A stretch of 64,000 nucleotides of DNA from Devosia lucknowensis (lineage in GTDB: Bacteria; Pseudomonadota; Alphaproteobacteria; Rhizobiales; Devosiaceae). The notes beneath the pieces were generated by a model. The model saw nothing but the letters and a program-made list of their open reading frames with translations. It searched no databases and was not told the DNA's origin. The DNA is taken from NCBI RefSeq assembly GCF_900177655.1, contig NZ_FXWK01000001.1:868001-932000 (forward strand), given 5' to 3'. Positions 26,870 through 35,609 of this stretch are shown here, piece by piece (positions within the stretch are counted from its first letter, which is position 1; each line of letters starts with the position of its first letter). A program made the position numbers and the translations under genes.

Positions 26870-28711
26870 TCATATGCTGGCCTGGACACTATGAAGCGCG
26901 GAATAAACGCCACCTTTTGCCATTAAAGTATCGTGGTTTCCGTCCTCCACGATGCCGTTTTTGCCCAGCACCAGGATGCGATCGGCATGGCGAACGGTGG
27001 ACAAGCGATGCGCGATGACGAGGGTCGTCCTGCCCTTCGACAATCCCACCAGGGCCTGCTGCACGGCGCGTTCGCTTTCATTGTCGAGGGCGCTGGTTGC
27101 CTCGTCGAAGATCAGGATTGGCGGGTTCTTGAGAAACGCTCTGGCGATGGTCAGTCGCTGCTTCTGCCCGCCTGACAACTTCACCCCGCGCTGCCCGATA
27201 TCGGTGTCGTAACCCATTGCCAGGGCTGTGATAAAATCATGCGCATTGGCGGCCTTCGCGGCAGCGATGAGCTCTTCTTCAGACGCACCGGGACGGCCAT
27301 AAAGCAGGTTTTCTCGGACCGTTCCGGCAAACAGGTAGACGTCCTGCTGCACGACGCCGATCTTGCTTCGCAGCGATGCCAGAGTAACGTTGCGCACATC
27401 GATGCCGTCCACGCACACGCTGCCGTCAGCCACGTCGTAGAACCGTGGAATGAGGCTGCACAGCGTACTCTTGCCCACCCCCGACGGTCCGACCAGTGCC
27501 ACGAATTCACCCGGCTCGACGCTAAGTGACAGATCTTCGAGGATATTTGGCCCGTCCGTCTCGTACCGGAACCGTACACCACGGAAATCGATGCGCCCTT
27601 CTACATTGCCGAGAGGCACGGCATTGGGCCGGTCGGCGATTTCCGGCCGTTCCTCCAGCAGCTCCATCGCGCGGGTAAAGCCCGTATACCCCTCCTGCCA
27701 GAGCCGGATGAAATTGTCGAAGCGCTTGATAGGGTCCAGCAGCACCCCCACGCACAGCAGCAGCGTCAGCAGATCCGCGGCTGTCAGATCATTGCTGAGG
27801 ATGCGGATGGCGCCGCCGACGATCACGACGATCGTCACCAGTTGTCCGAAGCCCTCCATGCCGCTCCACAGCAAAGCTTCGCTGCGATATCCATCTTTCC
27901 GGCTCATGAGGAAACGCTGGTTTTCGCCCGCAAAGCGGCGGATTTCATCGGCCTCGTTCGCAAACGACTGGACGACACGGATGCCTCCGAGCGCGTCCTC
28001 CACCTTCTCGTTGACATTGGCGATGCGCTCTTTGCTCACCCGCAGCGCCAGGCTCATGCGACGGTTGAAGTGCAATGCGTAACCACATGCAAACGGGATA
28101 AGAACTGCTATGGCCACTGCGATCAATGGATCCACGAGGGCGATGACCGTCAACGCCCCGAAGAACTTGAGCCCGGCAATGGTCAGGTCTTCGGGTGCAT
28201 GATGAAACAGTTCGCCGAGCCACAGGGAATCGTTGCTGATGCGGCTCATCAGCTGCCCGGTGCGCTGCCGATCGTAAAAGCTGAAGCTCAGGCCTTGGCA
28301 ATGCTCGAACAGGTCCTGCCGAACCTGGGCCTCGATCTTGGCCCCCATGGCGTGGCCCTGGTAGTCGACGAAGTAGGTCGCGAGCGCCTGCACCAGGAAT
28401 ACGCCGACCATGAGACCGCCAATCAGCAGCAACTGCCAGATGGCATCGGGGGCGGTCCGAAGGTCCGCCAGCCTGCTTACGATGAGGTTGGTCATCAGCG
28501 GTAGCGCGAGTGCCGCAGCGGCGACCAGCATGGCGCACAACAAGACGGCCGCCAAAAGCGGAAGGTGGGGTCGATAATAAGACACGAAGCGCCGGGAGTG
28601 GGCGCGCCGGATTTCTGGAGCGATGGCGCCGCTATCGGCGCGCACGAACAGATGTTTGAGGAAGCTATGGCGTGGAGCGCGCTGCTCCTCGACGGGAGAA
28701 GGTGAAGACAT
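26870..28711 (-). CDS. ABC exporter, MsbA/LmrA-like fused permease-ATPase
   Basis: Half-transporter of 613 residues that would work as a homodimer. Six membrane helices are in the first 320 residues (HLPLLAAVLLCAMLVAAAAL first). The ATPase domain has Walker A GPSGVGKST, signature LSGGQKQR, Walker B ILIFDEATSALD and switch His in IAHRLST. It resembles lipid/multidrug exporters of the MsbA type; the cargo cannot be told from sequence. The N terminus is basic and cytoplasmic. It diverges from exoR across a 612-bp non-coding stretch, and converges on the zntB-like gene with a 45-bp gap. Confidence 0.92.
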   Translation of the reverse strand: MSSPSPVEEQRAPRHSFLKHLFVRADSGAIAPEIRRAHSRRFVSYYRPHLPLLAAVLLCAMLVAAAALALPLMTNLIVSRLADLRTAPDAIWQLLLIGGLMVGVFLVQALATYFVDYQGHAMGAKIEAQVRQDLFEHCQGLSFSFYDRQRTGQLMSRISNDSLWLGELFHHAPEDLTIAGLKFFGALTVIALVDPLIAVAIAVLIPFACGYALHFNRRMSLALRVSKERIANVNEKVEDALGGIRVVQSFANEADEIRRFAGENQRFLMSRKDGYRSEALLWSGMEGFGQLVTIVVIVGGAIRILSNDLTAADLLTLLLCVGVLLDPIKRFDNFIRLWQEGYTGFTRAMELLEERPEIADRPNAVPLGNVEGRIDFRGVRFRYETDGPNILEDLSLSVEPGEFVALVGPSGVGKSTLCSLIPRFYDVADGSVCVDGIDVRNVTLASLRSKIGVVQQDVYLFAGTVRENLLYGRPGASEEELIAAAKAANAHDFITALAMGYDTDIGQRGVKLSGGQKQRLTIARAFLKNPPILIFDEATSALDNESERAVQQALVGLSKGRTTLVIAHRLSTVRHADRILVLGKNGIVEDGNHDTLMAKGGVYSALHSVQASI

Positions 28712-29323
28712 GAACGGTTCTGTCCTGAATGAAGGTTTGTGCTTTTTCGTTGGACAGAAGGGTTTTCATCTCGAACTCCCGCATTGCGTGGAGGCCGACT
28801 ATGGTCCCCCGCCTCACCGGAGGCAATGCCGAAGCCCGCGCGCGGCCGGGGATGTGACGATTCGGCAACAAAGGGTCGGATTCAGATCGACTCCCTCAAC
28901 CATCAACGGTTTGGCGATGTTTCCCGCCACAATCTGACCCTAAAGCAGGTTGCATGGCATTCGGGGGCGGATGCGATCGATGGCAGCGTGGTTCATGCAG
29001 GGCATGGAACCAGGTCCGCGACCATATCCCCCGACGTGACCTGTCCCTTAGGCAGAACGCCCGAAACGGTAACGAAGTGCGCTATTTGGCCCGAATAGAT
29101 GATGCCCGTTCAAGCTCCGATTGCTTCGAGCAACCGGTCGCCGGAACGTGGTTGTGATGGGATGGGCTGAATGCTGTCACAAAGCGCGTTTACGAAGTGT
29201 TCAGACATTGCTTTGCTTGGGCCATTCTTCCGGGCAAAATCAATCATGAACCAGCGGCGGATAGCAGCCGCACCGGCTAGGCCGGAAGTACCCGTCCACG
29301 GCCCCGTGGGCGAAAGGAGTATC
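28712..29323. other. 612-bp intergenic region between the ABC exporter and exoR
   Basis: The region serves as the shared upstream region of two divergent genes. I find no convincing gene, tRNA or known riboswitch in it. One minus-strand frame with an internal ATG near 28790 overlaps the exporter start out of frame and could be a leader peptide, but nothing supports it. A short imperfect hairpin lies around 29117-29133. The length is unusual for this compact window. Confidence 0.6.
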
Positions 29324-30130
29324 ATGCGCATTACTGGGGAGCGTTCCCTTGCCTGCGCTGCGTCAGGACTGATTTTCGCCATCGGCATGGCTTTGCCCGC
29401 GCATGCCCAGACGGCCGCCGATGCTGCATTCGATTTTGCCAAGACTATGGATGGTTCGGGCGCCATCGTTTCCAGCGATACCTACCTGTCTGCGCTTGAG
29501 AGTGATGCCGCTGCCGGCCGTCCGCTCGCGCTTTGGCAGTTGGGCACCATGTATGAAACGGGCGAGGGTGTGGACAAGGACCCTGTAAAGGCCTTTGGCT
29601 ATTTCGCCCAGATCGCCAACCAGCATGCCGACACGGCGCCTCGCGGCCTCGAGGCCGATATCGTTGCCAGTTCCTTCGTGAAGCTCGGCGATTATTTCCG
29701 ACTCGGTGTCCCCGAGGCCGGGATCGGTCAGAATCCGGCGGAGTACCATCGCATGCTGATGCATGCGGCGACCTATTTCGGTGATGCCGAAGCCCAGTAT
29801 CGCGTGGGCATGCTCTACCAGGCCGAGGACGGCCTCGGCGTGAGCCCGATGCTCTCCGCGCGCTGGCTGCAATCGGCTGCGCACAAGGGCCATTGCCTGG
29901 CGCAGGCCCAGCTTGGCAATCTGCTCTTCAACGGCATGGAAGGCTATGACCCGCGTCCGGCCGAAGGCCTGATGTGGCTCAACTTCGCCCATACCACCTG
30001 CCTGGGCACGCAAGACATGGCCAAGGCCGAGGAACTTCTGAACGGCGCGATGTCGGTCGCTTCGCCGGAAGTGCGTGCGGCTGCCGTCGAAATGGCGAGT
30101 TCCGGCGTGGCTATCAGCGCGGAATTCTGA
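29324..30130 (+). CDS. exoR: ExoR-like periplasmic Sel1-repeat regulator
   Basis: Periplasmic protein of 268 residues, the same length as rhizobial ExoR. The ATG at 29324 follows AAGGAG and starts a signal peptide ending ALPAHAQ. Sel1-type helical repeats follow, for example ALWQLGTMYETGEGVDKDPV, AQYRVGMLYQAEDGLGVSPM and AQAQLGNLLFNGMEGYDPRP. The block KAFGYFAQIANQHADTAP is characteristic of ExoR. In Sinorhizobium and Agrobacterium ExoR inhibits the ExoS/ChvG kinase and so controls exopolysaccharide, motility and acid response. No exoS/chvI genes are in the window. The adjacent xthA-type nuclease gene is, to my knowledge, a conserved neighbour. Confidence 0.85.
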   Translation: MRITGERSLACAASGLIFAIGMALPAHAQTAADAAFDFAKTMDGSGAIVSSDTYLSALESDAAAGRPLALWQLGTMYETGEGVDKDPVKAFGYFAQIANQHADTAPRGLEADIVASSFVKLGDYFRLGVPEAGIGQNPAEYHRMLMHAATYFGDAEAQYRVGMLYQAEDGLGVSPMLSARWLQSAAHKGHCLAQAQLGNLLFNGMEGYDPRPAEGLMWLNFAHTTCLGTQDMAKAEELLNGAMSVASPEVRAAAVEMASSGVAISAEF

Positions 30131-30154
30131 TCCGCGCTCAAGCGTTGCCCGGCT

Positions 30155-30940
30155 TCAAAAACTGAATGCGCCTTCCACGGGAACATGGTCGCTCGGCTTG
30201 TCCCAGCCCCGCACGTCCTTGTGGATCACCACGTCGTCCAGCCGATCCGCCGCTTGCGGCGACAACATGAGGTGGTCGATGCGGATGCCGGCGTTTCGGC
30301 GCCATGCCCCGGCCTGGAAATCCCAGAATGTGTAGGCCTCTTCGGCGGTGATGGCGCGTAGGGCGTCCGTCATGCCCATGTTCCGCAGGATTCGGAATTT
30401 CTCGAGGCTCTCTGGCCGGTAGAGTGCATCGCCCCACCACGCCTCGGGGTCATGTGCGTCGATCGGGGCAGGGATCAGGTTGAAGTCGCCCATGAGGATG
30501 AAAGGCTCTTCCAGAGTCAGCCGATCGGCGACGAAGGCATTGAGCCTCTCCATCCAGCCCAGTTTGTAGGGGAATTTTTCTGTGTCGACTGGGTTACCGT
30601 TCGGCAGGTAGATGTTGCACACTCGGACGACACCGCCTTCGACCGAAAACACACCTTCGATGAGCCGGGACTGCATGTCCTCGTCGTTGCCGGGCAGCCC
30701 GCGGTGCACCTCGTCGAACTGGATTTTCGAGAGCAGCGCGACGCCGTTCCAGCTCTTCTGGCCATGCGTCTCGACGTTGTAGCCGAGCGCCTCGATCTCG
30801 GACCTGGGAAAGCCTTCGTCAACGGTCTTGATTTCCTGCAGGCCGACGATGTCCGGTTTTTCCTCCTCCAGCCAGCGCAGCAGGAGTTCGAGCCTGGCCT
30901 TGATGCCGTTTATGTTCCAGGTGGCGATGCGCAGGGTCAT
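30155..30940 (-). CDS. xthA: Exodeoxyribonuclease III (AP endonuclease)
   Basis: Mg-dependent DNA repair nuclease of 261 residues that cuts at abasic sites and trims 3' ends. The exonuclease-endonuclease-phosphatase motifs are complete: ATWNINGIKARLE, VGLQEIKTVDEGFP with the metal-binding Glu, YLPNGNPVDTEKFPYKL, GDFNLIPAPIDAHD, and the C-terminal SDHVPVEG with the catalytic Asp-His. GAGGA precedes the ATG. It starts 10 nt downstream of the serine hydrolase stop on the same strand, so it is likely the second gene of that unit. It converges on exoR. Confidence 0.95.
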   Translation of the reverse strand: MTLRIATWNINGIKARLELLLRWLEEEKPDIVGLQEIKTVDEGFPRSEIEALGYNVETHGQKSWNGVALLSKIQFDEVHRGLPGNDEDMQSRLIEGVFSVEGGVVRVCNIYLPNGNPVDTEKFPYKLGWMERLNAFVADRLTLEEPFILMGDFNLIPAPIDAHDPEAWWGDALYRPESLEKFRILRNMGMTDALRAITAEEAYTFWDFQAGAWRRNAGIRIDHLMLSPQAADRLDDVVIHKDVRGWDKPSDHVPVEGAFSF

Positions 30941-30950
30941 GGCGGCGTCC

Positions 30951-32048
30951 TCAGGTCAGTTCGGCATAGACAGCCTGGATGATATCCTTCGGATAACGCC
31001 CCGTGCACCCCTCCAGTGCCGTATTGCTCATGGAAATGAGCGACAGGCCATTGGCGGGATCGATGAGCCAGGAGTGGCCATAGACGCCGCCCCAGTTCAC
31101 CGTACCTTTGGCCGATGGCGAATTGGCTGCGGCCGGATCGTCCACGATCGCGCCGAGATAGCCGAAGCGTTGCCCGGGATCGCGATCGACGTCACCGATA
31201 CGGTTGGAGAATGCCAGGGCCACGGTGTCGCGTTGGACCGCACCACCACCTCCGGTCCTCATTGCCTCGAGGAAGCGCAGGATATCCGCCGGCGTGCCCG
31301 CCATGCCTGCACCGCCCGACTGGAATGCTGCCTTGCTGAAAATCCGGGACGGCGAGAACGTCACCGGCCCATTGTCGCCCTGGACTGCCTCAGGGTCGCG
31401 CATCGGCGTCGGCGGGGTGCCATCCGCGTATGGCTTGGCCAATCGATCTTCGTCGGCAACGAAAAACCCGGTTTCGCTCATACCAAGCGGTCCGGTGATG
31501 TGGGCTTTCACAGCGTCGCCGAGCGTGCCGCCATGCACCTGCGCCAGAACGGCACCAAGGACGTCGATGGCAACCGAATACTGCCATGCCGATCCGGGCT
31601 CATACTCCAGGGCATGCTGCGCGACGCGGGAGAAATTCTCTTCCAGACTGCGTTCGCTGGCGCCCAGCCCAGTCGAGATTTCTGGGTCTTGCGGATAGGC
31701 GTATGCCAAGCCGGCCGTGTGGGTCAGCAGGTGGTGGACAGTTATCCTGGCCTCGCGTCCATCCTTCAGCCGTGGCACAAACCAAGGAATGTACTGCGTG
31801 ATCGGCGTGTCGAGCGCGATGAGCTCTTTGTCCACCATGGCCAAGGCGGTCGCGGCGACAATGGGCTTGGTTACCGAGGCCAGCCGGTAGATGGCGTTGT
31901 CAATCATCGGCACACCGGCCTCGCGATCGTACCAGCCAGCACTGCGTCGATAGACGATGTCGCCATGCCGCGCCACCGCCAGCTCTGCACCAACAATGGT
32001 CTCGTTGGCGATGGCGGCGTCCATCACGGCATCGATGCGGCTGGTCAT
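30951..32048 (-). CDS. Serine hydrolase, beta-lactamase/EstB family
   Basis: Penicillin-recognising-fold hydrolase of 365 residues without an obvious signal peptide. The nucleophile motif is S58-V-T-K61 (LASVTKPIVAATALAMVD), with Tyr in the second motif (WQYSVAIDVLGAVLA, where the usual Tyr-x-Asn Asn is Val). LLTHTAGLAYAYP is the family's characteristic block, and the third motif region is YGHSWLIDP. Such proteins are esterases or D,D-peptidase relatives (EstB, class C-like); the substrate is unknown and antibiotic hydrolysis should not be assumed. GAGGAA precedes the ATG. The xthA gene follows after 10 nt. Confidence 0.85.
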   Translation of the reverse strand: MTSRIDAVMDAAIANETIVGAELAVARHGDIVYRRSAGWYDREAGVPMIDNAIYRLASVTKPIVAATALAMVDKELIALDTPITQYIPWFVPRLKDGREARITVHHLLTHTAGLAYAYPQDPEISTGLGASERSLEENFSRVAQHALEYEPGSAWQYSVAIDVLGAVLAQVHGGTLGDAVKAHITGPLGMSETGFFVADEDRLAKPYADGTPPTPMRDPEAVQGDNGPVTFSPSRIFSKAAFQSGGAGMAGTPADILRFLEAMRTGGGGAVQRDTVALAFSNRIGDVDRDPGQRFGYLGAIVDDPAAANSPSAKGTVNWGGVYGHSWLIDPANGLSLISMSNTALEGCTGRYPKDIIQAVYAELT

Positions 32049-32105
32049 GACTACGATTCCTCCAGATTCGGGAGGACCTTAGCCGCTGGCGCAGACAGGG
32101 TGAAG

Positions 32106-32459
32106 TTAAACCGCGAAACTGGTTCCGCAACCACAGGACGCAACGGCGTTCGGGTTCTTGATCTGGAACGACTGCCCGACCAGGTCATCGACGAAATCAA
32201 TTTCAGATCCGCCCATGAATTCGAGGCTGAGCGAGTCGATGAGCACGGTCGCCTCGCCCTTTTGCAGCACGAGATCGTCCGCCGTGGGCGTCTCCTGCAC
32301 GAGATTGTACTCATACTGAAACCCCGAGCAGCCGCCACCCGCCACGGAAATGCGCAGTACCGTCCCCGGCGCTTCCTTGCCCAGAATGCGCGACACGCGC
32401 TTGGCGGCGCGATCCGAAAGGGTTACGGCAGGTTTATCAGCGAGCGCGGCTTCGGTCAT
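32106..32459 (-). CDS. erpA: Iron-sulfur cluster insertion protein, A-type carrier
   Basis: A-type carrier of 117 residues that passes Fe-S clusters to apo-proteins. The three cluster-binding cysteines are in GGGCSGFQY and SCGCGTSFAV. The FMGGSEIDFVDDLVGQSFQI block and the NPNA element fit ErpA/IscA. The ATG at 32459 is chosen from family start; the frame extends further upstream into the promoter region. It diverges from dgt. In many Hyphomicrobiales the same erpA-dgt-argS arrangement is found. Confidence 0.92.
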   Translation of the reverse strand: MTEAALADKPAVTLSDRAAKRVSRILGKEAPGTVLRISVAGGGCSGFQYEYNLVQETPTADDLVLQKGEATVLIDSLSLEFMGGSEIDFVDDLVGQSFQIKNPNAVASCGCGTSFAV

Positions 32460-32545
32460 GGGGGAGGTCCCGATTGGTCGTAATGTCATAACGCTGTCGC
32501 TAAGATAGGCGCTCGCGCCGCCAATGCAAAGGCCTGACCCCATCG

Positions 32546-33736
32546 ATGCAAGAAACCGCCCCCTATGCCTCCAAGCCGGGACAGTCGCTTGGACGGCTTC
32601 ATGGCACGGGTCCCAGCCCGACGCGTTCGGAATTCCAGCGTGACCGCGACCGCATCATCCACTCCACGGCCTTCCGTCGCCTGCAGAACAAGACGCAGGT
32701 TTTTCTCGCCCATGAAGGCCGGCACTTCCGAAACCGCCTCACCCATACCCTCGAAGTCAGCCAGATAGCGCGCTCCATTGCCCGCGCCCTGCGTCTCGAT
32801 GAGGATCTGGCCGAAGCGGTCGCGCTCAGTCATGACTTGGGGCACACCCCGTTCGGCCACGCCGGGGAGCGGGCTCTGCATCGTGCCATGGAGCCCCACG
32901 GAGGGTTCGATCACAATGTCCAGGCGCTTCGGGTCGTCACTATGCTCGAAAACCGCTACGCCGAGCACGATGGTCTCAATCTCACCTGGGAAACGCTCGA
33001 AGGCATCCTCAAGCACAACGGGCCTCTGGTCGATCGGAATGGACACCCTTTTGGCCGTTATGCCGAGGAGGGCATTCCCAGAGGCCTCGACACGATCCCG
33101 GTGCCGGCCGATCTCCGGCTCGATACCTTCGCCAGCCTCGAAGCGCAGGTCGCTGCGGTGGCAGACGACATCGCCTACAACGCCCACGACATTGACGATG
33201 CCCTGCGCGCCGGTCTCGTGTCGCTCGGGGATTTTGCCGGGATCGAGATGGCAGGACCGATCGTGGAGGAGGTCGAGGCGCGGTTTCCAGCGATCGACGA
33301 CAAGCGCAAAGCCCACGAAGTGCAGCGCCGGATGATCACCCGCGCCGTCGAGGACGTGATTTCCCACAGCGCCTCTGCCATCGCTGCTTCGGGTGTCGCC
33401 AGTGCCGAGGATGTTCGCCGGGCCGGGCGTACGCTGGTGTCCTTCTCGCCAGACCTCGCGCTGAGCGAAAAGGGGCTGAAGGCTTTCCTTTTCGCGCGCG
33501 TCTACCGCCACGAGACCGTGATGGTGCCGGTGCGCGAAAGCGAGGCCGTGGTCGAGCGGCTCTTTGCGGCCTACATGTCCAACGCCGACATGCCCGGCCG
33601 CTGGGGAGAGGCAGGCCGGGCTGCATCGGGCCCCCGGCGCGCGCGCATCGTGGCTGACTTCATTGCTGGGATGACCGATCCCTACGCTCTCGACGAGCAC
33701 CAGCGCCTGTTTGACGCTCGACCCGATTTCCGTTAA
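32546..33736 (+). CDS. dgt: Deoxyguanosinetriphosphate triphosphohydrolase-like protein
   Basis: HD-superfamily dNTP triphosphohydrolase of 396 residues. The metal-binding His/Asp residues are visible: NRLTHTLEVSQIARSIARAL (first His), ALSHDLGHTPFGHAGE (His-Asp pair) and VADDIAYNAHDIDDAL (last Asp). The N terminus (RSEFQRDRDRIIHSTAFRRL) with QNKTQVFL is typical of the Dgt-like clade that acts on several dNTPs. It should control deoxynucleotide pools. It heads a rightward run with argS beginning 30 nt after its stop. The ribosome site is weak. Confidence 0.94.
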   Translation: MQETAPYASKPGQSLGRLHGTGPSPTRSEFQRDRDRIIHSTAFRRLQNKTQVFLAHEGRHFRNRLTHTLEVSQIARSIARALRLDEDLAEAVALSHDLGHTPFGHAGERALHRAMEPHGGFDHNVQALRVVTMLENRYAEHDGLNLTWETLEGILKHNGPLVDRNGHPFGRYAEEGIPRGLDTIPVPADLRLDTFASLEAQVAAVADDIAYNAHDIDDALRAGLVSLGDFAGIEMAGPIVEEVEARFPAIDDKRKAHEVQRRMITRAVEDVISHSASAIAASGVASAEDVRRAGRTLVSFSPDLALSEKGLKAFLFARVYRHETVMVPVRESEAVVERLFAAYMSNADMPGRWGEAGRAASGPRRARIVADFIAGMTDPYALDEHQRLFDARPDFR

Positions 33737-33766
33737 CCCCACGCGACCATTTCCCATAGGTTCGAC

Positions 33767-35512
33767 ATGGATATTTTCGCCCTTTTCACCACCCGGGTCA
33801 TCGAGGCCCTGCGCGCCGACTATCCTCAGCTCGAGGACGAACTGCTGGCGCGCGTCGTGGTGGAGCCGCCGCGCGATCCTGCCCATGGCGATCTGTCGAC
33901 CAATGCCGCAATGGTCGTTGCCAAGCCCCTGGGCAAGAACCCGCGCGAGCTGGCCATGGCGCTGGCCGGTCGGTTCACCCGCGCTGACGATATCGAGTCC
34001 GTGGAGGTCGCCGGTCCCGGCTTCATCAACTTCCGCCTCACCCCGTCCATCTGGCACGACGTGCTGAGGGCCGTCGGCGTACAGGGTGAGAACTATGGCC
34101 GTTCGGATTTGGGCAAGGGAGACCGCGTCAACGTCGAATATGTCTCCGCCAATCCCACCGGGCCAATGCATGTCGGCCATACCCGCGGCGCTGTGTTCGG
34201 CGACGCCCTGGCCTCGCTCATGGCGTGGTCGGGTTATGACGTAACGCGCGAATACTACATCAACGATACCGGCGGGCAGACCATCATTCTGGGTCATTCG
34301 GCCTTGCTGCGCTATCGGGAGGCTCTGGGCGAAACCATCGAGATCCCGTCCGGCTTCTACCCCGGGGAATATCTGGTCCCGGTGGGCAAGGCTCTGGCTG
34401 CGGAATACGGCAGGACGCTCCTCGATATGCCCGAACAGGACGCTGTCCTGATCGCGCGCGAAGCCGCGCTGGCCGCCATGATGGAACTGATCAAGGCCGA
34501 CCTTGCCCAGCTCAATATTCATCACGACGTGTTCTTTTCCGAGCGCACGCTGCACGGGCAGGGCGGGGACATCGAAAAGACCCTTGCCTGGCTGCGGGAG
34601 CAGGGCATGGTCTACGAAGGGCGGCTCGAAGCGCCCAAGGGCAAGACGCCCGAGGATTGGGAAGATCGCGAACAAACGCTGTTTCGCGCCAAGGACTACG
34701 GCGACGATACCGATCGCGCCCTGATCAAGTCCGACGGATCGTACACGTATTTCGCGGCGGACATTGCCTATCACCGCAACAAGTACCTGCGCGGCTTCAA
34801 GCACATGGTCAATGTGCTGGGCGCCGACCATTCGGGCTATGTGAAGCGTCTCTCGGCCGCCGTGAAGGCAGTCTCGAATGGCGAGGCGGATATCGACGTC
34901 CGCATCTGCCAGCTCGTCCGGCTGCTCAAGAATGGCGAGCCCTTCAAGATGTCGAAGCGTTCCGGCGATCTCGTCACGCTGGCCGACGTCGTCGAGGAGG
35001 TGGGCGCAGACGCTACGCGCTTCATGCTGCTGTTCCGCCGCAACGACGCCTCCATGGATTTCGACTTCGCTCTGGTCAAGGAGCAGACGCGCGACAATCC
35101 TGTCTTCTACGTTCAGTATGCACATGCGCGCGCCTGCTCGATCTTCCGCACTGCGCAGCGCGACATGCCTGAGCTCGATGTTTCACCAGCATCGCTTGCA
35201 GCTGCGGATGTCGGTCTGCTCGCCACCAGCGCCGATCTCGAGCTCATTCGCCTGCTGGGCGCATGGCCGCGGACGGTCGCCGCTGCAGCCACGGCGCACG
35301 AGCCGCACCGCATCGCCTTCTATATCCATGAGCTTGCCGCTGCCCTTCATGGCTTCTGGGCAAAGGGCAAGGATGAACCGCAGTTACGGTTTGTTAACCC
35401 ATCTGACCCGAAGTTGACGCTTGCTCGACTCGCACTTGTCGATGCCGTTCGTCAGGTCATCCGGAACGGTCTTGGGATTTTGGGGGTCTCGGCGCCCGAG
35501 GAACTTTCATAA
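33767..35512 (+). CDS. argS: Arginyl-tRNA synthetase
   Basis: Class I synthetase of 581 residues that charges tRNA-Arg. The N-terminal Add1 tRNA-binding domain is followed by the HIGH-type motif in [20 protein letters not shown]. The KMSKS counterpart is [10 protein letters not shown], more complete than in many ArgRS proteins that lack it. The C-terminal DALR domain carries [14 protein letters not shown] and ends [20 protein letters not shown] with the short EELS tail. It sits between dgt and the SPOR gene in the conserved block. Confidence 0.97.
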   Translation: MDIFALFTTRVIEALRADYPQLEDELLARVVVEPPRDPAHGDLSTNAAMVVAKPLGKNPRELAMALAGRFTRADDIESVEVAGPGFINFRLTPSIWHDVLRAVGVQGENYGRSDLGKGDRVNVEYVSANPTGPMHVGHTRGAVFGDALASLMAWSGYDVTREYYINDTGGQTIILGHSALLRYREALGETIEIPSGFYPGEYLVPVGKALAAEYGRTLLDMPEQDAVLIAREAALAAMMELIKADLAQLNIHHDVFFSERTLHGQGGDIEKTLAWLREQGMVYEGRLEAPKGKTPEDWEDREQTLFRAKDYGDDTDRALIKSDGSYTYFAADIAYHRNKYLRGFKHMVNVLGADHSGYVKRLSAAVKAVSNGEADIDVRICQLVRLLKNGEPFKMSKRSGDLVTLADVVEEVGADATRFMLLFRRNDASMDFDFALVKEQTRDNPVFYVQYAHARACSIFRTAQRDMPELDVSPASLAAADVGLLATSADLELIRLLGAWPRTVAAAATAHEPHRIAFYIHELAAALHGFWAKGKDEPQLRFVNPSDPKLTLARLALVDAVRQVIRNGLGILGVSAPEELS

Positions 35513-35609
35513 TTCGGGCGCAATAGTGTGAACACTCGCGGCCAAATCCCTGAGAGGATTATCCGCATTCTAGGGGCGCTGCCGGATAAATGCAGCGAAA
35601 CCGCAATCG

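Noticed and set aside
28665..28871. Short minus-strand frame overlapping the ABC exporter start
   Set aside because: It is out of frame with the exporter, has no ribosome site and shows no similarity. A leader peptide cannot be supported.
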